Of a stretch of DNA of 64,000 nt, positions 7,022-15,266 are shown in pieces (within the stretch, counting starts at the first letter, position 1; each line of letters starts with the position of its first letter). Position numbers and translations under genes: made by a program. Source of the DNA: Bacillota bacterium (GTDB lineage: Bacteria; Bacillota; Bacilli; Paenibacillales; Paenibacillaceae). The notes under the pieces are model-generated. The model was not told the origin of the DNA, made no database searches, and was given only the letters and a program-made list of their open reading frames with translations. The DNA is taken from assembly GCA_023460795.1 (NCBI GenBank), contig JAEWPC010000047.1:1-64000 (forward strand). Direction: 5' to 3'.

Positions 7022-9286
7022 TTAACGTAGATACTTTCCGGTGATCGACTGCTCCGCGCGGACGATCTGCTCGGGCGTACCCTCGAACACGACTTGGCCG
7101 CCCTTGCTGCCTCCGTCCGGTCCCATATCGATGATCCAGTCCGCTTGGCTGATCACTTCAAGGTTGTGCTCGATGACGATAACCGTATTGCCTGCGTCTA
7201 CCAGGCGGTTCATGATCCCCATCAGATGGCCGATGTCCGACATGTGCAAGCCCGTCGTCGGCTCGTCCATCACGTAGATGCTGCCCTTCTTATGCAGCTC
7301 GCTCGCCAGCTTGATGCGCTGGCACTCCCCGCCGGACAGCGTGCTGAGCGGCTGGCCTAGCGTAATATAATTCAGCCCGACATCGCTCATCGCCTGCAGC
7401 TTGCGTACGACGTCCTTCAGCTCGAAGAACGCCAAAGCTTGCTCGACGGTCATCTCCAGCACATCCGCGATAGACTTCCCGCCCAGCTTGTATTCGAGCA
7501 CCTCGTCCTTGAACCTTCTGCCTCCGCACACTTCGCACGGCAGCTCTACGCTGTCCAAGAACGAGAGATTGATCGACACGACGCCCTGCCCTTGGCAATG
7601 CTCGCAAGCTCCTTTGGAGTTGAAGCTGAACAAGCCTTGGTTCACTTTGTTCGCGTTCGCGAAAGCTTTGCGTATATCGTCCATGATGCCCGTATACGTG
7701 GCGGGATTCGAACGCGACGACGCGGTCACGGCCGATTGATCGATGACGATCGCATCCGGATGCTGGCTTAGGAACACGTCGTTAATCAGCGTACTTTTGC
7801 CGGAACCGGCTACGCCCGTCACGACGGTAAGCACGCCGGTCGGGATGTCCGCGCTCACGTTGCGAAGGTTGTGCAGCGAAGCGTCTTTGACGGACAGCTT
7901 GCCCGTCGGTTTCCTGCACGCTTGCTTCAGCTGCAGCGGCCTGCTCATATGATTGCCGGTCAGAGTGCCGGACGTCAGCAAGCCTTCGAAGCTTCCTTCG
8001 TACATAATGCTGCCCCCGCGGCTGCCGGCATGAGGTCCGACGTCGACGATATGGTCGGCGACCTTGATGACGTCGGGATCGTGCTCGACGACGATGACGG
8101 TATTGCCCTTGTCGCGCAGCTTCTGAAGCAATTCGTTCAACCGATGGACGTCTCGCGGATGCAAGCCGACGCTAGGCTCATCGAAGATGTAGGTGACGTC
8201 TACCAGGCTGCCGCTCAGGTGCTTCACCATCTTCACGCGCTGCGACTCGCCGCCGGATAACGTATCCGTCTCGCGGTCGAGCGTCAAGTAGTCCAGTCCG
8301 ATATCGACCAGATGCTGCAGCCGTTCCGTCAGCGATTTGACGACCGGCGCGGCTACGGGGTCGTCGATCTCGCGAGCGACCCGGATGAGCTGTCCAACCT
8401 CCATCGAGGATAAATCCGCGATGTTGTAATCGTTGATCTTGCAGCTCAGCGCCGCCTGGCTCAGCCTCGCGCCGCGGCAGCTTGAGCAGGTTCCTTCGAT
8501 GATGTACGGCATGACCGTCTTCTGAGTGCGCTCGGATTTCGCTTTCAAATCCTGCTTGATGTATTTGTTCGTGAACTTCTCGATGACGCCTTCTACGGTA
8601 AGGTTCATCGTCTTGCCGGCGAAGTCCACCTCTACCTTCCTCGCCTTGGCGTACAACAGTTGCCCCAGTTCCTCTTGCGAATAATCGCGGAGCTTCTTAT
8701 CGAGATCGAAGATGCCGAGCTGCCCGATCATATTGAATTCCCATCCGCCTACCCCATAGTCGGGAAGCATGAGCGCTCCTTCGTTAAGGGACTTGTCCAT
8801 ATCCAGCGCCTTGTTCATGTCGACGACTAGACTGCGGCCCATGCCGTTGCATTCGGGACACATCCCTTGCGGATCGTTGAACGAGAACCGGTTGACCGGT
8901 CCGACATAGGGCTTCCCGACCCGGGAGAAGAGCAGACGGAGAATCGGGGAAATGTCGGTAATCGTGCCCATCGTGGAGTGGGAACCGCCGCCTAGCCGCT
9001 TCTGATCGACGATGACGGCCATGCTCAGGTTCTCGATCGCGTCCGCGTGCGGCTGCGGAACTTTAGGCAAGAAGGTGCGAACGAACATGCTGAAGTTCTC
9101 GTTCAGCAGCCTTGTGGATTCCGCGGCGATCGTATCGAAGACGATCGACGATTTGCCGGAACCCGATACGCCGGTGAAGATCGTGATTTTACGCTTCGGG
9201 ATTCGCAGCGATACGTTCTTCAGGTTGTTCTCCCTAGCGCCCGTAATGACGATATATTCCTGGTTCGTTTCTCTCAAGCCTCTCAT
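7022..9286 (-). CDS. UvrA-like ABC ATPase (short UvrA paralogue without the UvrB-binding insert)
   Basis: The 754-residue protein has two UvrA-type ATPase halves. The N-terminal half has Walker A GVSGSGKSSIVFDT, a zinc module CPECNGMG and CSSCRGARL, signature DTLSGGESQRVKM and Walker B YIFDEPSVGLHPRD. The C-terminal half has GVAGSGKSTLINDV, a CEHCQGQG/CEVCGGRR zinc module, LSTLSGGECQRIKLA and VMDEPTTGLHMSD. Canonical UvrA has about 940-960 residues. The shorter form lacks the UvrB-binding region, as in UvrA2/DrrC-like proteins linked to drug tolerance rather than classical excision repair. ATG 9286 directly abuts AAGGA, so TTG 9277 (8-base spacing) may be the true start. An extended -10 TGCTATAAT lies upstream. 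Confidence 0.88.
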   Translation of the reverse strand: MRGLRETNQEYIVITGARENNLKNVSLRIPKRKITIFTGVSGSGKSSIVFDTIAAESTRLLNENFSMFVRTFLPKVPQPHADAIENLSMAVIVDQKRLGGGSHSTMGTITDISPILRLLFSRVGKPYVGPVNRFSFNDPQGMCPECNGMGRSLVVDMNKALDMDKSLNEGALMLPDYGVGGWEFNMIGQLGIFDLDKKLRDYSQEELGQLLYAKARKVEVDFAGKTMNLTVEGVIEKFTNKYIKQDLKAKSERTQKTVMPYIIEGTCSSCRGARLSQAALSCKINDYNIADLSSMEVGQLIRVAREIDDPVAAPVVKSLTERLQHLVDIGLDYLTLDRETDTLSGGESQRVKMVKHLSGSLVDVTYIFDEPSVGLHPRDVHRLNELLQKLRDKGNTVIVVEHDPDVIKVADHIVDVGPHAGSRGGSIMYEGSFEGLLTSGTLTGNHMSRPLQLKQACRKPTGKLSVKDASLHNLRNVSADIPTGVLTVVTGVAGSGKSTLINDVFLSQHPDAIVIDQSAVTASSRSNPATYTGIMDDIRKAFANANKVNQGLFSFNSKGACEHCQGQGVVSINLSFLDSVELPCEVCGGRRFKDEVLEYKLGGKSIADVLEMTVEQALAFFELKDVVRKLQAMSDVGLNYITLGQPLSTLSGGECQRIKLASELHKKGSIYVMDEPTTGLHMSDIGHLMGIMNRLVDAGNTVIVIEHNLEVISQADWIIDMGPDGGSKGGQVVFEGTPEQIVRAEQSITGKYLR

Positions 9287-9322
9287 CCTTCCGATCGGGT
9301 ATTACTGCTACTATTTGACATT

Positions 9323-9331
9323 ATAGCATTT
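9323..9331 (-). promoter_or_regulatory. Candidate promoter (-10) of the UvrA-like gene
   Basis: The minus strand carries the extended -10 element TGCTATAAT about 40 bases upstream of the start codon. The -35 is weak (TGCTTG at 17-base spacing), which fits an extended -10 promoter. It lies between the stop of the SRPBCC gene and the UvrA-like gene. Confidence 0.45.
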
Positions 9332-9337
9332 CGGCGA

Positions 9338-9733
9338 CTACGCAAGCAGCTTCCCGAGCTCGCCGGACCAGTTCGTCCAGCCGTATTTGGCACCGCCGAG
9401 CGCTTGCCCGCTCGAGATTCCCGTTTGTTCGAGATGAAGGTTCACTTTCCCGTCCCCTAGCTCTTGCAGCGTCCAGGTAACCGTATGTTTCTCCGCTCCG
9501 GTCCCCCAGGTGTACGATAACCGATCCGGCTCTTCCACGACGAGAACTTCGCCCTCGACGAGTCCGTCCCAATATTCGGTAGGCTTCTGCCGAAATTGGA
9601 ATTTGTGCCCGACGACGGGCTTGAAATCATTCGGCAACGTCCACTTGGCGAGCTTGTCGGAATCCGTCAAGGCGAACCACAGCTTCGAAATCGTCGTCTT
9701 ATATTGGAAATCCAAGGTTAGAGTTAAACTCAT
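9338..9733 (-). CDS. SRPBCC/AHSA1 domain protein
   Basis: The 131-residue protein is a single START/Bet v1-like AHSA1 domain. It shows TTISKLWFALTDSDKLAKWT, FRQKPTEYWDGLVEGEVLVV, DRLSYTWGTG and the C-terminal helix region GGAKYGWTNWSGELGKLL. These proteins bind hydrophobic ligands and in Bacillales usually follow an ArsR gene, as here. GGAGG is 8 bases from ATG 9733. It is the last gene of the ArsR-DoxX-SRPBCC operon; its ligand is unknown. Confidence 0.85.
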   Translation of the reverse strand: MSLTLTLDFQYKTTISKLWFALTDSDKLAKWTLPNDFKPVVGHKFQFRQKPTEYWDGLVEGEVLVVEEPDRLSYTWGTGAEKHTVTWTLQELGDGKVNLHLEQTGISSGQALGGAKYGWTNWSGELGKLLA

Positions 9734-9763
9734 TATTCATACCTCCATCATTAAGGTTGCGAA

Positions 9764-10132
9764 TTAAGCCAGAGGATTCGCCATGTCGGCCATGAACAGC
9801 AGAAGTACCGCGACGGAAAGCACCAGCGTGAACAGTGCCGGAATCGCTTTGGCTGCAGGCTCTTTGACCCGAACGTGCGAGAGCCACGCGAATACCATCG
9901 TAATGCCGAGCCATACGCCTGCCCATGCGGCCACGCCAGGATACCAGTACCCGATGACAAGACCGGCGCACCCTATGAATTGGACGAATCCGGTAACGAT
10001 TCGGAACCATTGCGGCAGACGGATCGTCTCGAATAACTCGACCTGCATTTTCTGTCCCGCGAGCTTGCTAATCGCTTGGAATCCCATCCATAGGAGAAGC
10101 CAGCTTTGAATAACGATCGATACGATATGCAT
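9764..10132 (-). CDS. DoxX-like small membrane protein
   Basis: The roughly 122-residue protein has four hydrophobic helices. The first contains SWLLLWMGFQAISKLAG, followed by RLPQWFRIVTGFVQFIGCAG, LVIGYWYPGVAAWAGVWLGI and a C-terminal ALFTLVLSVAVLLLF. This is the layout of DoxX-like quinone-associated membrane proteins. GAGG is 9 bases from ATG 10132 but only 3 from ATG 10138, so I prefer the former. It sits between the arsR and SRPBCC genes in one operon. Confidence 0.75.
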   Translation of the reverse strand: MHIVSIVIQSWLLLWMGFQAISKLAGQKMQVELFETIRLPQWFRIVTGFVQFIGCAGLVIGYWYPGVAAWAGVWLGITMVFAWLSHVRVKEPAAKAIPALFTLVLSVAVLLLFMADMANPLA

Positions 10133-10153
10133 GAACATTCACCTCATCATGTA

Positions 10154-10483
10154 TTATGGTTCATCTTCCTCTATTAACTGGCCTAGGCGCAGTAGATTCG
10201 CGGTCCAGAACTTGGTGTAGTAAGCCAACCAGTCTTGAACCTCTCTGAGCGGTTCGGCGTTCAGCTTATAACGCGTTTCTCTGCCGGCTTTGCGGTCGGA
10301 TACTAATCCCGCTTCTTTCAGAATCGTCAAATGCTTGGACACCGCCGTCCGGCCCATCCGGAACGGTACCGTCAGCTCGTGAAGCGGAAGCTCTTCCGCT
10401 TGCGCCAACAATTGAATCAGCCGTCGCCGCGTCGGATCCGCGATGGCGTCGAACACGTCTCGCATCGGTTCTTTATCGCCCAC
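10154..10483 (-). CDS. ArsR family HTH regulator of the DoxX-SRPBCC operon
   Basis: The 109-residue winged-helix protein has AIADPTRRRLIQLLAQAEEL, a recognition helix in GRTAVSKHLTILKEAGLVSD and the wing RKAGRETRYKLNAEPL. No CxC metal site is visible, which fits the subgroup that controls SRPBCC genes. GTG 10483 has GAGAGG five bases upstream; ATG 10465 is the fallback. A large palindromic operator lies 60-105 bases upstream, making autoregulation likely. Confidence 0.88.
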   Translation of the reverse strand: MGDKEPMRDVFDAIADPTRRRLIQLLAQAEELPLHELTVPFRMGRTAVSKHLTILKEAGLVSDRKAGRETRYKLNAEPLREVQDWLAYYTKFWTANLLRLGQLIEEDEP

Positions 10484-10542
10484 AACACCCTCTCCATCTT
10501 CCTTCTATTAGGTACCGATCGTCGTGAGACCAGTCTTAATTG

Positions 10543-10587
10543 GACACCATTCGGTGACATTTAAATATTATGACACCGAATGGTGTC
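10543..10587. promoter_or_regulatory. Palindromic operator upstream of the arsR operon
   Basis: GACACCATTCGGTG (10543-10556) and its exact reverse complement CACCGAATGGTGTC (10574-10587) are separated by 17 bases of mostly A/T. Each arm also has internal CACC/GGTG symmetry. The site lies 60 bases upstream of the arsR start and is the obvious binding site for the encoded regulator. Confidence 0.7.
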
Positions 10588-10607
10588 GTGTCAATTCGAT
10601 CTCCTGA

Positions 10608-10637
10608 ACAACACAAGGGAAGCCGCGTCTAACGCGA
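10608..10637. terminator. Stem-loop, possible terminator
   Basis: GGGAAG-C-CGCG, loop TCTAA, CGCG-A-CTTCCC forms a strong hairpin with one mismatch. The following T-runs are weak in either direction, so it is a doubtful terminator. It would close leftward transcription of the remnant at 10707-10847. Confidence 0.45.
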
Positions 10638-10706
10638 CTTCCCCTGTTTGCCAATAGCCGTACCTGTACCCGTTCGGCGGTCGTCCGGTATGCTGCGAAT
10701 CCTAAG

Positions 10707-10847
10707 TCAGCCAAGTTTGCCGATGGCGAGCTTGACCCAGCTTACGTTTTTAGGCATTGTAATATAGAATGCGATAAACGAAGAGACGACGCTGGCCAAC
10801 ATGGAAATCAGCGTCAGCCGACCTTCATAATGGTCGGGGTACTTTCG
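10707..10847 (-). pseudogene. Remnant of a small membrane protein gene
   Basis: The minus-strand frame of 46 codons contains a clear hydrophobic helix (LTLISMLASVVSSFIAFYIT) followed by MPKNVSWVKLAIGKLG and a stop. It is bounded upstream by an in-frame TAG and has no start codon or ribosome site. It looks like the C-terminal end of a lost membrane protein; the family is not recognised. The rest of 10,640-10,920 shows no gene. Confidence 0.35.
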
Positions 10848-10924
10848 CTAGATTAATTACAAACCGTGAAGTATCCGAATCCTGGCTGCTATCGCGAACG
10901 ATAACGGGAATCGAGGTTGGACCG

Positions 10925-13900
10925 TTGCGTCTATTCAAACGAACTTGGGTTATTCTTCTACTGTTTGTGGCAGCGATCACGGCTATCCGTCTGTCGGTCT
11001 ACTACATCCAAAAGCCGATCGAACAGCCGCGCGCGGAACATGGGATCCTTGATTTGCGCGGTTGGCATTTGCCCCAAGGCAGATCGATTACGCTGAACGG
11101 CGATTGGTCGTTCTACCCTTCCCTGTTGCCGACGGCGGGGATCAACGGGGTATCTATTGCCCAACCCAAGGCGGATCCAACTTTCGTTCGAGTACCCGGC
11201 ATCTGGGATGGGGGGTTCCCGGACGGAAGCGAGGACAAGTTCCGTTACGGTACGTACCGTTTACGAATCTTGTTGGACGAGCATGCGGAAGGAACGTTCA
11301 AATTACGCGCACCCGAGATCGGCAACGCCTCCGCGATTTATGTCGATGGCAAGCTTGCTGCCCAGGCAGGACGCCCTTCGGCGTTGTCGGCGACGCATCA
11401 AGCCCGTAAAGTTCCAAGCGAAGTTACGGTCAATGCGAATGGCGGCAGCATCGATATCCTGATTTCGGCCTCTAGCCATGCGGGGGCGGGAGGCATTACG
11501 AAGACGATTCGCTTCGGAACGGCTGCGGCCGTGGATCGGCATTCCCTCCTGTCCGTCGGACAGCAATTGTTGCTAACCGTCGTCTTTTTCGTTCACGGTC
11601 TGTATGCCCTCATGTTGTATTTGCTAGGGGCAACCAATAAGGGATTGTTCTATTTCGTCCTAGTCGTCGTATCCGCGATCGGTTGCGTAATGACCGCTGA
11701 CGACAGACTAATATTCTTATGGATTCCGATGCCATACGAATTAACCGTAAAAATCTCCTTGCTGAGTTATATCGGCGTAGCCGCATTCATTCCCCCGTTG
11801 CTGAAACAGTTGTTTCCGGACTACGGCAGGGTCAAGTCGATTCGCTGGTCTGCCCTCTACTGCGCGGCCTCTGCTGGCGTAGTCTTGCTTTGTCCTGCCT
11901 TCATTACGTTAGCGGCTCTTCGTTATATTCTGGCAGTCCCTCTCGTACTGATGATCATTACAGCCTTTTTGATCTTACGGCCGGTAGTAAGGAAGCAAGA
12001 AGACGTCATTTATTTGCTTTTGAGCTGCGTCAGCCTCGGGGTTAACATTGTATGGATTGTTATCGGCCTTCGCCTTCTTCCCTACGAGGTCATGAATTAT
12101 CCGTTCGATCTCATCATTACCGTGCTCGCCTTCGCCGCATTCTGGTTCAAGCGATTCTTCCGATCGATGGAGCGAACGCGAGAGTTGGCGCTGCGGCTGC
12201 AGCGGGCCAACGAGCAGAAGGACGATTTCTTGGTTACGACCTCTAACGAGTTACGGAATCCTCTTCACGGCATTCTGAACATCGCGCAGAGCATGATGGA
12301 CGAAACGCCCGCGTCCGCCTCGGAGGCGAATCCTCGAAAACTGGAGTTGCAGATCGCGATCGCCAGGCGGATGTCGTTCATGCTCGACGACTTGCTGGAT
12401 GCCGCCAGGTTGCGGGAAAACCGCATACGCATGAACTTCGGAAACATATACGTCCAGTCGGCGGCCGGAGGCGCCGCGGAGATCGTTCGGTATCTGTTCC
12501 CTGATAAGCCGGTCAGCATTCGGATCGCGATCGACGTAAGCTTTCCTGCGGTCCGGGCGGACGAAAACCGGCTTCTGCAGATTCTGATCAATCTGATTCA
12601 TAACGCCATGAAATTTACGGATAAAGGAGCAGTGACCGTCAGCGCCGAGCAACGGAAAGGCATGGCGTACATACATGTTCGCGATACCGGCATCGGAATC
12701 GACGAAGAGACTAGGAACCGAATCTTCCATCCCTACGAGCAGGGAGATTCCGGTACTGCGGCGACATACGGAGGGTTAGGGCTCGGGCTAAGCATTTGCA
12801 AGCGGCTCGTCGAGCTTCATGGCGGGGAACTGCTCGTCGATTCGTCGCTCGGGCAAGGCGCCGTCTTTACGTTTACCCTTCCGTTAGCTGAAGATGGGCA
12901 GCAGGCCGAACAGCTATTTCGCGAGCCGTCGTTCGGAGAAGAGACTGCGGCAGCGGCAGCCGGTTCCCTCGATTCGTCCGCCCTCGGCTATGCGGAAGAC
13001 GGAGCTACGCATCGAGCCAGAGTCTTGGCGGTTGACGACGACGGCGTGAATTTGCGAATATTATCGGATTTACTCCGCGGACAATACAACGTTACGGTTG
13101 CACAAAGCGGCGCGGAAGCGACGGCAATGCTTAACGAAGAGACATTCGACATCGTCATCCTGGACGTCATGATGCCCGGCATGTCCGGTTACGAGATCGC
13201 GCGGGCGATCCGCGAGCGTTACTCCGCATCCGAATTACCCATTCTCCTCCTTACCGCACGTACCCGGGCGGAGGATATTGCCGCCGGATTCGCGTCGGGA
13301 GCGAACGATTATATTACGAAGCCGGTGGATGCCATGGAACTGAGGGCTCGATTGCGCGCTTGGACCGAACTGAGAAGCTCTTTCGAGGATCGATTGCGCA
13401 TGGAAGCCGCCTGGCTTCAGGCGCAGGTTTCCCCGCATTTTCTTATTAACGCCATCAATTCGATCGCCGCGCTCGGAGTTACGGATACGGTTCGAATGCA
13501 GGCGCTACTTGAGCATTTCAGCGATTATTTGCGGACAAGCGTGGATTTCGGCAACGCCGAGCGCGACGTGCCGATCGAGCGAGAGTTGACGCTAGTCCGC
13601 CATTATCTGTATATCTAGACGGAGCGGTTCGGCAGCAGGATTGACGTCGCTTGGGAAATCGAACCCGGTCTGGACTTCCGCCTTCCGCCGATGTCCCTAC
13701 AGACGCTTGTCGAGAATGCCGTGAATCACGGTATTCTAAAGCGCGTGAACGGTGGCAAATTGACGATCCGCATTGCCCGCACGGAGACCGAAATCGAGGT
13801 GTCCGTACACGATAACGGCGTCGGCATCAAGCCGGAGAGGCTGCGGCAGATTCTGGACCCGGCAGTTTTACCGCAAAGAATCGGCCTTCGGAACACGGAC

Positions 13901-14002
13901 CGTCGGCTCCGGCAGTTGCACGGAGAAGGACTGCGCATCCAAAGCTCTCCGGAGCAAGGCACGACCGTCGCGTTCGGAATACCTACTAAAAACAAGGAAT
14001 GA
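10925..14002 (+). pseudogene. Hybrid sensor kinase (7TM-DISM, HisKA, HATPase, REC, LytS-type kinase) interrupted by an amber codon
   Basis: The frame starts at TTG 10925 (GAGG 8 bases upstream). After one N-terminal helix it encodes a periplasmic DISM-type sensory domain (about residues 45-200), seven membrane helices (210-410), a HisKA/HATPase pair (about 430-650), a receiver domain (VDDDGVN, ILDVMMPGMSGYE, KP) and a LytS-type kinase domain (QAQVSPHFLINAINSI). TAG at 13616-13618 stops it after 897 residues. The same frame continues without interruption through the second HATPase (LVENAVNHG, HDNGVGI) to TGA 14000-14002. The context suggests GAG to TAG (LYI-E-TERFG). In the first HisKA box the phospho-acceptor His is Asn (SNELRNPLHG, residue 441). 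The gene is probably decayed, or there is readthrough or a sequencing error. Confidence 0.85.
13616..13618 (+). other. In-frame amber codon splitting the sensor kinase
   Basis: The triplet TAG lies between codons for LVRHYLYI and TERFGSRIDV. The frame is maintained for a further 128 codons that encode the expected HATPase domain, so this is a point nonsense event and not a frameshift. Confidence 0.85.
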
Positions 14003-14029
14003 ACGCTTAGCGTTCATTCCTTGTTTTTA
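13987..14029. terminator. Bidirectional terminator shared by convergent genes
   Basis: A 20-bp perfect stem (TAAAAACAAGGAATGAACGC and its complement) with a TTA loop carries T-runs on both strands. Both stop codons are inside it: TGA 14000-14002 of the plus-strand kinase, and TAA 14007-14009 of the minus-strand regulator in the loop. Confidence 0.85.
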
Positions 14030-15158
14030 AGAGTTGCCATTGATCGTACCATTCGGTGATCGGAGCGCTTGGGCGTTCGTTCAGCGTTTCCTCCAAGACT
14101 TTCTCGAGCAGTTGGTATTGTCGGTGAACCAATGACGGTTGATTCATGCCGGCGTATAGCTTCATTAAGGCGAGATGCGCCTCTTCCGCTTGAGGGTGAC
14201 GATTCGTGATCTCTATATATTTATCCACCGCTTTCATGATCATGTCGTTTGTCGTATACCATTCGGCCATCTGCATGCTCGTCCGCAGCCATAGAAGGCG
14301 CAATCTGTGGCGTTCGCTCTCCGCCCACCAATAGTCGTGCTCTTGCAGATAGTCCCCGGAACAGATCCGCAGCGCGTCCTCGTATTCATGGATCGTCTTC
14401 TCGTTTATGATCGTTCCGGACATGAGATAACGTTCCCACTCTTCGACGTCGACTCGAACGTCCCGTACCGTCAGCATGTAACTCCCCGATGTATTCGAGA
14501 GAAGAAAGTGATCGCTGTACGGCGCTATCGCTTTGCGGATCAGGTACACGGACGTATACAACTGGGATTGAGCTTTATCGTCCTCGGATTCCGGCCACAG
14601 AAGCTCAATCAAGTCCGACTTGCGAATAAGATTGCCGCGGTGTTGTAGCAAGTAGAGGAACATCTCCTGCGCTTTCGCGGTACGCCAGCGCAGAGCAACG
14701 AGTCCGGCGGCGTTGGTATCGATTCGCACGGACTGGAAGAGACGAATACCGATCGTCGGTTCGGAATTGGCCGGAGAATGGCCTTCACTATTGCCGATTA
14801 TGCTATCTTGAAGCCGGCTAACGGTCACGGCGATCCGCTCCGCGCTTACCGGCTTCAATAAATAGTCAAGCGCGTTCAATTCGAATGCCTTGATGGCGTA
14901 GTCGTCGTAAGCGGTCACGAATACGATCTCGAGATGCGGACGAACTTCCAGCAATTGCTCGGCTAATTCGATTCCGTTCATTTCAGGCAAATGAATGTCG
15001 AGAAAGACGGCATCCGCTTCATTGCGCGCGTTTCCCAACCAATCCTTCAGATCGGCGGCTGCCCCGAACGTCTCCGCGATCTCTACATCGGTGCGAAGCA
15101 GTCGATGTTTCAAGAATTCCAAGGCCAGAGGCTCGTCATCGATAAGAAGTACTTTCAT
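14007..15158 (-). CDS. Response regulator with receiver, winged-helix and BTAD domains
   Basis: The 383-residue protein has a receiver domain (residues 1-120: LLIDDEPLALEFLK, phospho-acceptor in AVFLDIHLPEMNGIELAE, KP at LLKPVSA). An OmpR/SARP-like DNA-binding segment follows (AKAQEMFLYLLQHRGNLIRK, LIELLWPESEDDKAQSQLYT). The rest is a bacterial transcriptional activator (BTAD) helical repeat (DYLQEHDYWWAESERHRLRL, AEEAHLALMKLYAGMNQPSL). In Paenibacillaceae such regulators pair with the hybrid kinase encoded convergently next door. A sigma-A-type promoter lies at 15200-15229. It probably activates transcription; targets are unknown. Confidence 0.85.
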   Translation of the reverse strand: MKVLLIDDEPLALEFLKHRLLRTDVEIAETFGAAADLKDWLGNARNEADAVFLDIHLPEMNGIELAEQLLEVRPHLEIVFVTAYDDYAIKAFELNALDYLLKPVSAERIAVTVSRLQDSIIGNSEGHSPANSEPTIGIRLFQSVRIDTNAAGLVALRWRTAKAQEMFLYLLQHRGNLIRKSDLIELLWPESEDDKAQSQLYTSVYLIRKAIAPYSDHFLLSNTSGSYMLTVRDVRVDVEEWERYLMSGTIINEKTIHEYEDALRICSGDYLQEHDYWWAESERHRLRLLWLRTSMQMAEWYTTNDMIMKAVDKYIEITNRHPQAEEAHLALMKLYAGMNQPSLVHRQYQLLEKVLEETLNERPSAPITEWYDQWQLLKTRNER

Positions 15159-15199
15159 GTCTTTCTCCTTGCAACGTTAATGAATTCCTTGCGGTTCCA

Positions 15200-15229
15200 A
15201 TTATACCAGTCTTTCATGCATAATATGAA
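15200..15229 (-). promoter_or_regulatory. Candidate sigma-A promoter of the REC-BTAD regulator
   Basis: The minus strand reads TTCATA (-35), an 18-base spacer ending TGG, then TATAAT (-10). It lies about 40 bases upstream of ATG 15158. Confidence 0.55.
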
Positions 15230-15266
15230 CTATAATAGAATTCATACGCTCGTTCGTTAGCATACG

